Shown: in pieces, positions 57,172 through 64,000 of the stretch
Layout: each line of letters begins with the position of its first letter
Numbering within the stretch: the stretch's first letter is position 1
Source of the DNA: Arthrobacter sp. Leaf234
GTDB taxonomy: Bacteria > Actinomycetota > Actinomycetes > Actinomycetales > Micrococcaceae
Reading direction: 5' to 3'
NCBI RefSeq assembly: GCF_001422665.1
Contig: NZ_LMLU01000001.1
Coordinates: 354,797-418,796, forward strand
Length of the DNA: 64,000 nt
The notes under the pieces: model-generated
Told to the model about the DNA's origin: nothing
What the model saw: the letters and a program-made list of their open reading frames with translations, nothing else
Database searches by the model: none
Program-made: the position numbers and the translations under genes

Positions 57172-58391
57172 GCCCGTGCGTCCTCCGCGACGGGGCGTGC
57201 GAGCCAGGCGCGGATCGCCTCGCCGTCGCCGTCGAGCAGTGGCGGTGCCGCGTGCTCCGTGAGCGTGGTCTCGACCGGTCCGTCGAAGAACCGCAGTGGC
57301 GCCCCGGGCAGGTCGATGTCCCCGAGCACGGGGTGCTGCACGGTGGTGAGGAGGCCCTGCGAGTGGACCTGCTCCCACGCGTACACCTCGTCGAGCGTGC
57401 GGACCTTCCCTGCGGGGATCCCCGCCGCGTTCAGCTTCTCGAGCAGCGGCTCCGCCTCGTAGGCGGAGAAGGCGTCCTCGATGACGCCGATCAGGAGGTC
57501 CCGGTGGCCCACGCGGTCCGCATTCGTCGCGAAGTCCGGCCTGGTGGCGTCGATGCCGAAGGCCGTGGTGAACGCCGCCCACAGCTTCTCGCTCCCCACG
57601 CTGATCTGCACCTTGCCGCCGCGGCAGCTGAAGAGTCCGTAGGGGGCGATCGACGGATGATGGTTGCCCTGTGCCTGCGGGACCTCGCCGGCCACGGTGG
57701 TCCGCGTGCCCTGGAAGGCGTGGACGCCGATGATCGAGGCGAGCAGTGACGTGCGCACCACCTGGCCACGGCCCGTCCGCTCGCGTTCGAGGAGGGCGGC
57801 GACCGCCCCGTACGCCCCGTACATGCCGGAGAGCAGGTCGGCGATGGGCACGCCGACCCGCTGCGGGTTCTCCGGGTCCGCCCCCGTGAGGGACATGAGC
57901 CCGGCCTCGCCCTGGACGATCTGGTCGTAGCCGCTGCGCTTCGCCTCCGGCCCGTCATGACCGAATCCGGTGATCGAGAGGATCACGAGGCCCGGGTTGA
58001 GCTCGAGCATCGCGTCCGTCGAGAACCCCAGACGGTCGAGCACTCCCGTCCGGAAGTTCTCGATCACCACATCGGCGCGCCGCAGCAGTTCCGTCAGGAC
58101 CCCGCGTCCGTCGTCGCTCTTGAGGTCCAGCGCGATGGACTCCTTGTTGCGGTTGCAGGACAGGAAGTAGGTGGACTGGCGGTCGTCCTCGGGACCGACG
58201 AAGGGCGGACCCCAGCCCCGGGTGTCGTCGCCGGTTCCCGGCGTCTCGACCTTGATGACGCGTGCCCCGAGGTCGCCGAGCATCATGCCCGCGTGCGGTC
58301 CGGCGAGGGCCCGGCTGAGATCGACGACGAGGCGGCCGGCCAGCGGCCCGCCCCGTCCGGCGGCGTCGTGGGTGGTTGGGTCGGCGCTCAT
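57168..58391 (-). CDS. CaiB/BaiF-type (class III) CoA transferase
   Basis: A 407-residue CoA transferase of family III. The N-terminal LAGRLVVDLSRALAGPHAGMMLGDLGARVIKVE and the GYDQIVQGEAGLMSLTG segment are typical. The catalytic Asp lies in the latter part, following RNKESIALDLKSDDGRGVL. These enzymes move CoA between carboxylic acids without ATP. GGAGGT lies before the ATG (58391). It sits between the carrier and the carboxyltransferase, suggesting that an imported acid becomes a CoA ester here. Confidence 0.92.
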   Translation of the reverse strand: MSADPTTHDAAGRGGPLAGRLVVDLSRALAGPHAGMMLGDLGARVIKVETPGTGDDTRGWGPPFVGPEDDRQSTYFLSCNRNKESIALDLKSDDGRGVLTELLRRADVVIENFRTGVLDRLGFSTDAMLELNPGLVILSITGFGHDGPEAKRSGYDQIVQGEAGLMSLTGADPENPQRVGVPIADLLSGMYGAYGAVAALLERERTGRGQVVRTSLLASIIGVHAFQGTRTTVAGEVPQAQGNHHPSIAPYGLFSCRGGKVQISVGSEKLWAAFTTAFGIDATRPDFATNADRVGHRDLLIGVIEDAFSAYEAEPLLEKLNAAGIPAGKVRTLDEVYAWEQVHSQGLLTTVQHPVLGDIDLPGAPLRFFDGPVETTLTEHAAPPLLDGDGEAIRAWLARPVAEDARA

Positions 58392-58431
58392 GGGAACCTC
58401 CGGGTCGGGGACGGGACGTGGACGGCGATGA

Positions 58432-59796
58432 TCAGAGCCAGCCGGGCACCACGAGGACGAGCCAGGCGATGATCGGTCCGGCGACGACGACGATCGCGCC
58501 GTACCCGAGGATCTGCTTGTAGAAGCGGTCCTTGTCCGTCCCCTCCGGTGCGTTGGCCAGGACCAGCGCGCCGTTGGTGGAGAACGGCGAGACGTCGACG
58601 ATCGTGGAGGACACCGCGAGGGCGCAGACGACGCCGACCGCACTCACGGCACCGGTCTCGAGGAATGGGATGGCCAGCGGGATCAGGGCGGCGAGGATCG
58701 CGGTCGACGACGCGAAGGCGGAGACCACGGCCCCGATGTAGCAGATGAGGAGTGCGGCGAGCAGCGGCGCTCCGAGGCCCGCGACACCGTCGGACACGTA
58801 CTCGATCGTCCCGGCCTCGGTCAGGACGCCGACGAAGGTGAGCATCCCGCAGATGAGCAGCACGGTGGACCAGGCGATCTTGTTGACCGCTCCGCTCTGG
58901 GCCTTCGGCGAGATGAGGGCGAGGACCACGGCGATCGTGATGGCCACGAAGCCGACGTCGACCTTGAATCCGAGGGCGATCACGGCGAGGGCGATCAGGC
59001 CGAGGATGGTCATCGGCTGGGAGATGCGGTCCTCGCGCGACTTGGTGGCGACGACGCCGTCGCCCGCGGGATCACGAGGGCCGTACGTGCCGCTGCCCGT
59101 GCCCTTGTAGGCGACGTCCGCCCGGCGCATCCCGGGGCTCGCGCTGAAACGGGCCTCGGCGGCCTCCTCGACGAACTGGCCCATACGGGAGGTCAGGAGG
59201 CTGCGGCCGCCGAGGACGATGAACAGGACCACGGCGATCAGGAGGTTGAAGATGAAGCTGGAGAGGAAGACGGCCAGCGGGCTGGACTCGAATCCGGACT
59301 CGCCGACGATGTCGTTGACGATCACGCCGTATACCGCGATGGGCGAGAATCCGCCGGCCTGCGCGCCGTGCACGACCATCATGCCCATGAGCAGCGGGGA
59401 GATCTTGTGGCGGGCGGCGAAGCCCAGCGCCACGGGGGCCATGATGGCGACGGCGGCCGGGCCGAGCGCCCCCACCGCCGTGATCACGGCGGTGATGAGG
59501 AACATGACCCAGGGGATGAGCGCCACGCGGTTGCGGACCAGTTTGACGGCGGCGTTGACGAGCAGGTCGATGGTGCCGTTGTTCTGCGCGATCGCGAACA
59601 GGTAGGTGACCCCGACCAGGGTGAGGAACAGGCCGCCGGGGAACTCGGCGATGATGTCGTCGGTCTCCATGCCGAGGACGACGGCTCCCAGCAGGAAGGC
59701 TCCGACGAAGGCGAGGGCCCCCATGTTGATCGGGAGCAGGGTGGCTATCAGGAACATCGCCGCGAGGATGATGATCGATAGGAGCGGAGCGGACAT
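58432..59796 (-). CDS. MatC-like dicarboxylate/malonate carrier (SLC13/ion transporter superfamily)
   Basis: A 454-residue membrane protein of about 11 spans. The N-terminal part (LLPINMGALAFVGAFLLGAVVLGM, then HGAQAGGFSPIAVYGVIVNDI) has the pattern of the MatC domain found in Rhizobium malonate carriers. The C-terminal half has SAFASSTAILAALIPLAIPF and VDVSPFSTNGALVLANAP, typical ion-transporter motifs. A soluble loop of ~60 residues lies in the middle. ATG at 59796 is preferred over an upstream codon that lacks a ribosome site. First gene of the operon. Confidence 0.87.
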   Translation of the reverse strand: MSAPLLSIIILAAMFLIATLLPINMGALAFVGAFLLGAVVLGMETDDIIAEFPGGLFLTLVGVTYLFAIAQNNGTIDLLVNAAVKLVRNRVALIPWVMFLITAVITAVGALGPAAVAIMAPVALGFAARHKISPLLMGMMVVHGAQAGGFSPIAVYGVIVNDIVGESGFESSPLAVFLSSFIFNLLIAVVLFIVLGGRSLLTSRMGQFVEEAAEARFSASPGMRRADVAYKGTGSGTYGPRDPAGDGVVATKSREDRISQPMTILGLIALAVIALGFKVDVGFVAITIAVVLALISPKAQSGAVNKIAWSTVLLICGMLTFVGVLTEAGTIEYVSDGVAGLGAPLLAALLICYIGAVVSAFASSTAILAALIPLAIPFLETGAVSAVGVVCALAVSSTIVDVSPFSTNGALVLANAPEGTDKDRFYKQILGYGAIVVVAGPIIAWLVLVVPGWL

Positions 59797-59834
59797 CGTG
59801 ATCCTCCAGCGTGCGACGGACGGGCGGGGTGTGA

Positions 59835-59847
59835 CCTGTGGCACAGG
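59835..59847. promoter_or_regulatory. Palindrome CCTGTG-G-CACAGG in the GntR/MatC spacer
   Basis: Perfect 6-base arms around a single G, 39 bases upstream of the matC-like ATG and 89 bases before the GntR gene. Immediately followed by the first ATCACTGGCC repeat; probable operator region for the divergent pair. Confidence 0.45.
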
Positions 59848-59897
59848 ATCACTGGCCTAGCCTGTAGGAGAGTGGGTGTCCCTGTCAATCACTGGCC
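59848..59897. repeat. Direct repeat ATCACTGGCC (two copies, 40 bp apart)
   Basis: ATCACTGGCC occurs at 59848-59857 and 59888-59897 in the 139-base divergent spacer. Spacing near four helical turns suits cooperative binding by the GntR/FCD regulator encoded next door. Confidence 0.55.
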
Positions 59898-59935
59898 GGT
59901 AGCATGAGCGCACCACTACCCCGGGGAGAGTCAGA

Positions 59936-60637
59936 ATGAGCGACGCCGCCAGCCCGCAACCACTGGGGCGCCTGGCACGGCCGCGGCTGTACGAGCAACT
60001 CGTCGAACAGCTCCTGGGCTACATCGAATCGGCCAGACTCCAGCCCGGGGACCTGCTGCCGGCGGAACGGGACCTGGCCGAGCGGCTCGGCGTCTCCCGC
60101 GCCACCCTCGCGCAGGCGCTCGTGGCGCTCGAGGTGCTCGGCGTGATCGACGTCCAGCACGGCACCGGGGCGGTCCTGCGGCATCGTGCGAGCGTGGCCA
60201 GCGTCATCAAGGGCCTCCGGGAGCACCGGAGCAGGCTCCCCGACATCGTCGAGGCGCGCAGCACCCTCGAGGTGAAGCTCGCGGCCCTCGCCGCGGAACG
60301 GCGCACGGAGACGGACCTCGCCGCGATCGACGCCGCCCTGGCGGCCATGCAGGCGGAGATCGACGACGGCGACCGCGGCGCGCACGGGGACGAGCTCTTC
60401 CACCAGGCCGTCACGGCCGCGGCGCACTCCCCGGTCATGGCGCAACTCATGGCGTTCATCGGGGAGATGGTCCTGGAGACCCGCCTCGAGTCCCTCGCAC
60501 AGCCGGGCCGGCCCGAGCAGTCGCTCGCCTCGCACCGGGGTATCGCCGATGCCATCCGGGCGCAGGACGCAGCCGCCGCAGCCGCGGCGATGCAGCGGCA
60601 CATCGAGCTCGTCTCGGATGTCGCGCTGTTGAAATAG
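59936..60637 (+). CDS. GntR-family regulator, FadR/FCD subfamily
   Basis: A 233-residue repressor-type regulator. The winged HTH (about 15-85) reads PAERDLAERLGVSRATLAQALVALEVLGVIDVQHGTGAVLRH. The FCD ligand-binding domain (96-225) contains the helix residues for metal/acid binding (ELFHQAVTAAAHSP, ending with SHRGIADAI and MQRHIEL). FCD regulators sense carboxylates or acyl-CoAs. It diverges from the MatC-CaiB-AccD3 operon, which it probably controls. ATG at 59936 with GGGGAGAG upstream. Confidence 0.94.
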   Translation: MSDAASPQPLGRLARPRLYEQLVEQLLGYIESARLQPGDLLPAERDLAERLGVSRATLAQALVALEVLGVIDVQHGTGAVLRHRASVASVIKGLREHRSRLPDIVEARSTLEVKLAALAAERRTETDLAAIDAALAAMQAEIDDGDRGAHGDELFHQAVTAAAHSPVMAQLMAFIGEMVLETRLESLAQPGRPEQSLASHRGIADAIRAQDAAAAAAAMQRHIELVSDVALLK

Positions 60638-60768
60638 CGGAGACCTCGGGCTGGAAGCGGCCGCGGTCCGCACCGATGCCTCCAGCCGACATCCTGCCCC
60701 GGCGGATCGGTGGGCCGCTCGGGCCGGCGGACGCCGCTCGCTCGGGGCGATCGATGCCGACCCGCTCG

Positions 60769-60808
60769 CGACGGCGGCCGGCCCCCGGAAGGGGACCGGC
60801 CGCCGTCG
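60769..60808. terminator. Bidirectional terminator between GntR and SRPBCC genes
   Basis: Arms GACGGCGGCCGGCCCC (60770-60785) and GGGG-A-CCGGCCGCCGTC (60791-60807, one bulged A) around a 5-base loop, lengthened by one flanking C-G pair. It lies 18 bases from the SRPBCC stop, convergent with the GntR gene. Confidence 0.85.
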
Positions 60809-60825
60809 TCCGTGCGGAGGGACGA

Positions 60826-61290
60826 TCAGGCCTCGGAGACCTGCGCCGCGAGATTCGCGAGCGTACCCTCGAGGGCGTCCTGCGACACCGCGGGGAAGCC
60901 GATGGTCTTCAGCAGCTCCTTGTCGGTGACCGCGGACCAGTCGTAGGTGACCGAGACGTCCGTCGACCCGGGGCCGGTCGCCTCGAAGCGCCAGACCCAC
61001 TCCCATCCCGGGGGCTCCTCACCCGCCGGCGCCGTCTTCCAGGCGAGGAGCTTGTTCTCGTCGTAGCCGATCACGTGGTTGTCCGTCTGGTAGTCGCCCC
61101 CCATCTTGTCCCACGTCTGGTTCATGGTGAACACCTGCCCGGAGCCGGTGATGCGGTCGGACTTGCTGTCCGACTGCACCATGCCGGACCCGTCGAGGGC
61201 CGCGTGATGCGCGGGGTCGGACAGGAAATGGAAGATGGTGCCGGCGGGTGCGTCGATGGTCCGGGTTGCGGAAATGCTCGTGTCGGTCAT
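60826..61290 (-). CDS. SRPBCC (polyketide cyclase/START-like) domain protein
   Basis: A 154-residue SRPBCC-fold protein. It opens with the characteristic SISATRTIDAPAGTIFHFLSDPAHHAALDGSG. The central strands include the WDKMGGDYQTDNHVIGYDEN segment and AWKTAPAGEEPPGWEWVWRFEATGPGSTDVSVTYDWS. Family members bind small hydrophobic ligands in a deep pocket; ligand unknown. ATG at 61290 lies 34 bases after the phosphoketolase stop, so it is probably co-transcribed with xfp. Confidence 0.9.
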   Translation of the reverse strand: MTDTSISATRTIDAPAGTIFHFLSDPAHHAALDGSGMVQSDSKSDRITGSGQVFTMNQTWDKMGGDYQTDNHVIGYDENKLLAWKTAPAGEEPPGWEWVWRFEATGPGSTDVSVTYDWSAVTDKELLKTIGFPAVSQDALEGTLANLAAQVSEA

Positions 61291-61324
61291 TCAGCGTGCT
61301 CCTTATCGTTGTGGGCGACGGGTT

Positions 61325-63709
61325 TTACTTCGCGTCGTCCGGCGAAGATTCGTCGAGCGTCCAGCCGGTGATGGACTCCAGGTCCTTCCCGGCGTCGCGC
61401 GTGTACTGCCAGGCACGCTGCCGCTGGTCCTGCAGGTCTTGGCGGAACCGCGCTTCGGTCGCTCCGAGGGTCGGCACGCGGTCGATCACGTCCATGGCCA
61501 GCTGGAACCGGTCGATCTGGTTCAGCATCGCCATGTCGAACGGCGTCGTCGTCGTGCCTTCCTCCTTATAGCCCCGAACGTGCAGGTTCGGGTGGTTGTT
61601 CCGCCGGTACGTGAGCCGGTGGATGAGCCAGGGATAGCCGTGGTAGGCGAAGATGACCGGTTTCGACGTGGTGAACAGGGTGTCGAACTCGCGTGCGGAC
61701 AGGCCGTGCGGGTGCTCGGTGGAGTCCTGCAGGCGCATGAGGTCGACGACGTTGACCACGCGGATCTTCAGCCCGGGTATCCCTGCCGTCAGCAGGCCTG
61801 CCGCGGCGATCACCTCGAGGGTCGGGACGTCCCCGGCACAGCCGAGCACGACGTCGGGCTCCACCCCGGACTCCTCCGAGCCCGCGAAGTCCAGCACGCC
61901 GATGCCCCGCGTCACGTGCAGGCGCGCCTCCTCCGGCCCGAACCAGGTCGGCGTGGGCTGTTTTCCCGTCACGATCACGTTGATGGTGTCCCGGGCCTGC
62001 AGGCAGTGATCCGTGACCGCGAGCATGGTGTTCGCGTCCGGTGGCAGGTAGACGCGGATGACATCCGCCTTCTTGTTCACCACGTGGTCGATGAAACCCG
62101 GATCCTGGTGGGAGAACCCGTTGTGGTCCTGCTGCCAGACATGGCTCGAGAGCATGTACGTGAAGGACGCGATGGGCTGCCGCCAGGGGAGCTTCCTGTG
62201 GATCTCCAGCCATTTCGCGTACTGGTTGAACATCGAGTCGACGATGTGCACGAAGGCCTCGTAGCAGCTGAAGACGCCGTGCCGCCCGGTGAGGAGGTAT
62301 CCCTCCAGCCAGCCCTGGCAGAGGTGCTCGCTGAGGACCTCCATGACACGACCGGAGCGGGCCAGATGCTCGTCGACGTCCTCGATCCGCGGCTGCCACA
62401 CCTTGTCCGTCACCTCGTAGACCGCCGACAACCGGTTCGATGCCGTCTCGTCCGGCCCGAACAGGCGGAAGTTGTGCGGATTGCGCTCGATGATGTCGCG
62501 GAGGTAACCCCCCGCCGTGATCATGGGGCTCACCTTCTCGGAACCGGGGTGCGCGACCTCCACGGCGTGCTCCGCGTAGGCGGGCAGCACGAGGTCGCGG
62601 AGCAGGCGTCCACCGTTCGCGTAGGGTGTCGCGCTCATCCGCAGGTCACCGTCGGGAGCCAGGCGGGCGATCTCGGGCCGGAGCCCGCCCTCGTCCGTGA
62701 ACAGGGATCCCGGATCGTAGGACCGCAGCCATTCCTCGAGCTGGTGCAGATGCTCCTCGTTGTCGTGGATCTCCGACAGGGGCACCTGGTGCGCCCGCCA
62801 CGTCCCCTCGACGGGCTTGCCGTCCACCTCCGCCGGGCCGGTCCAGCCCTTCGGCGAACGCAGCACGATCATGGGCCAGCGCGCCGCCCCGGCGCCGCCT
62901 CCCGCGGGCGAGGTCCGTGCCCGCGCCTGGATGTCGTGGATCTCGTCGATGCACGTGTCGAGGACCGCCGCGAAGTCGCGGTGGGCCGCCTCGGTGGCCC
63001 GCGGATCAGAGACCGTGACGAAGTGCGGGTCGTACCCGTAGCCGTACATCAGCTGCCGCAGCTGCTCCTCCGGCATGCGGGCCAGGACCGTGGGGTTGGC
63101 GATCTTGTACCCGTTGAGGTGCAGGATCGGCAGGACGGCCCCGTCGACGGCCGGGTCCACGAAGCTGGTCGAGTGCCAGCTCGTCGCGAGGGGTCCCGTC
63201 TCGGCCTCGCCGTCGCCCACCACCGCCGCCGCGATCAGCGAGGGGTTGTCGAACACGGCCCCGTAGGCGTGTGCCAGGCTGTACCCGAGTTCGCCGCCCT
63301 CGTGGATGGAGCCGGGGGTCTCGGGCGCCGCGTGCGAGGGGATGCCGCCGGGATAGCTGAACTGCTTGAAGAGCGCGTTCAGGCCCGCGCCGTCGCTGCC
63401 GATGTTGCTGTAGATCTCGGAGTAGGTCCCCTCGAGCCACGCGTTCGCGACATTGGCGGGTCCGCCGTGGCCCGGGCCGGTGACGAACAGCATCTCCTGC
63501 CGCCGCTCCGCGATGACCCGGTTGAGGTGCGCGTAGACGAAGTTCAGTCCGGGGGTGGTGCCCCAGTGGCCCAGCAGTCGCGCCTTGACGTCCTCACCCA
63601 CGAGCGGGCGCGTGAGCAGGGCGTTGTCCCGGAGGTAGATCTGACCCACCGAGACGTAGTTGGCGGCCCGCCACCAGGCGTCCAGTCCGTCGATATCAAG
63701 ATGTGCCAT
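61325..63709 (-). CDS. xfp: Xylulose-5-phosphate/fructose-6-phosphate phosphoketolase
   Basis: Xfp, 794 residues, splits xylulose-5-P or fructose-6-P with phosphate to acetyl phosphate plus glyceraldehyde-3-P or erythrose-4-P, with thiamine diphosphate. Signatures seen are [51 protein letters not shown] and [20 protein letters not shown] at 63709 has GGGAGG upstream. The phosphoketolase bypass is common in Arthrobacter relatives and saves carbon as acetyl phosphate. No acetate kinase or phosphotransacetylase gene adjoins it. Confidence 0.97.
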   Translation of the reverse strand: MAHLDIDGLDAWWRAANYVSVGQIYLRDNALLTRPLVGEDVKARLLGHWGTTPGLNFVYAHLNRVIAERRQEMLFVTGPGHGGPANVANAWLEGTYSEIYSNIGSDGAGLNALFKQFSYPGGIPSHAAPETPGSIHEGGELGYSLAHAYGAVFDNPSLIAAAVVGDGEAETGPLATSWHSTSFVDPAVDGAVLPILHLNGYKIANPTVLARMPEEQLRQLMYGYGYDPHFVTVSDPRATEAAHRDFAAVLDTCIDEIHDIQARARTSPAGGGAGAARWPMIVLRSPKGWTGPAEVDGKPVEGTWRAHQVPLSEIHDNEEHLHQLEEWLRSYDPGSLFTDEGGLRPEIARLAPDGDLRMSATPYANGGRLLRDLVLPAYAEHAVEVAHPGSEKVSPMITAGGYLRDIIERNPHNFRLFGPDETASNRLSAVYEVTDKVWQPRIEDVDEHLARSGRVMEVLSEHLCQGWLEGYLLTGRHGVFSCYEAFVHIVDSMFNQYAKWLEIHRKLPWRQPIASFTYMLSSHVWQQDHNGFSHQDPGFIDHVVNKKADVIRVYLPPDANTMLAVTDHCLQARDTINVIVTGKQPTPTWFGPEEARLHVTRGIGVLDFAGSEESGVEPDVVLGCAGDVPTLEVIAAAGLLTAGIPGLKIRVVNVVDLMRLQDSTEHPHGLSAREFDTLFTTSKPVIFAYHGYPWLIHRLTYRRNNHPNLHVRGYKEEGTTTTPFDMAMLNQIDRFQLAMDVIDRVPTLGATEARFRQDLQDQRQRAWQYTRDAGKDLESITGWTLDESSPDDAK

Positions 63710-63757
63710 GTATGCCTCCCTGGTTGTCCATGTCCTGGCCGTTCATGTCCCGGTCCC

Positions 63758-64000
63758 TCACAGTTCGACGACGACGTCGGACGGCGTCTTGTCCGGTCGC
63801 CAGCCACGCCACACGGGGTGCCGCAGGCGCCCCGTGCCCGTGTGCTCGCTGTACTGCACCTCGCCGACCAGCGACGGCCGGACCCAGTGGGCGTCGGACG
63901 CATCCGCACCGGGGACGTCACCCAGCGGTGCGGTCTTCCGCGCGAGCTTCTTCAGGCGTGCACCGACCTCCGCGAGGTCCCGCTCGGTCAGGCCGGAACC
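63758..64000 (-). CDS. ATP-dependent DNA ligase, C-terminal fragment
   Basis: Eighty residues reach the window edge in frame and end at the TGA 63758-63760. The piece carries the OB-fold end of LigC/LigD-type ATP-dependent ligases: AHWVRPSLVGEVQYSEHTGTGRLRHPVWRGWRPDK, ending in DVVVEL. This is the nick-sealing module used in non-homologous end joining. Whether it is a stand-alone LigC or the end of a multidomain LigD cannot be seen. Gap to xfp is 48 bases, so the two may share a transcript. Confidence 0.85.
   Translation of the reverse strand, partial: GSGLTERDLAEVGARLKKLARKTAPLGDVPGADASDAHWVRPSLVGEVQYSEHTGTGRLRHPVWRGWRPDKTPSDVVVEL

Overview
The window is one contiguous piece of a very GC-rich (roughly 70%) actinobacterial chromosome. 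I place it in the Micrococcaceae (Arthrobacter and relatives). The reasons are the Lsr2 nucleoid protein, the ClpC-Lsr2-LysS-PanC-folate-FtsH-Hpt-TilS-DacB gene order shared with Mycobacterium tuberculosis (Rv3596c to Rv3628), many GTG starts, GTGA/ATGA gene overlaps and strong G/C codon bias. I see no tRNA, rRNA, CRISPR array, insertion sequence or prophage, and no gap of 300 bases without a gene.

Layout. 1-3.7 kb: tail of a probable mutY, a PTS-type dihydroxyacetone kinase operon (dhaKLM), a CsbD stress protein and an ArgA-like acetyltransferase. 3.7-24.8 kb, almost all on the minus strand: an S9 peptidase, then the conserved housekeeping block clpC, lsr2, a small membrane protein, lysS, panC, a DUF2520 protein, two PH-domain membrane proteins, DUF3180, folK-folB-folP-folE, ftsH, hpt, tilS, a DUF2342 metalloprotease and dacB. 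The folate genes overlap by 4 bases. ppa (plus strand) diverges from dacB.

25-45 kb is mixed metabolism: a SatD-type regulator, a Cof phosphatase, serS, a lipid kinase, an acidic repeat protein, topoisomerase IB, pheA with a rhodanese, an amidase and a peptide symporter, an acyl-CoA ligase, glycerate kinase, phosphoglucomutase, an aldehyde dehydrogenase with a short-chain dehydrogenase, an NCS2 permease and an APH-like kinase. 45-51 kb holds a secreted GH43 arabinanase with tandem operator-like sites, a GDPD, a second Cof phosphatase, a PEBP protein, a PfkB sugar kinase, a short ftsW/rodA-like relic and a PGPGW membrane protein.

51-64 kb is the most accessory-looking part. It contains an MhqO/MhqD-like pair followed by a PEP-mutase-family enzyme, a lipoprotein esterase, a long single-domain alarmone synthetase, and an operon (MatC-like carrier, CaiB-type CoA transferase, AccD3-like fused carboxyltransferase) divergent from a GntR/FCD regulator. 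That operon looks like a compact dicarboxylate or malonate activation pathway. The window closes with an SRPBCC protein, phosphoketolase and the C-terminus of an ATP-dependent DNA ligase. Best leads for new biology are the GntR/MatC/CaiB/AccD3 unit, the alarmone synthetase with its extra C-terminal domain, the quinone-detoxification-like cluster, and several unassigned palindromes in front of regulators and enzymes.
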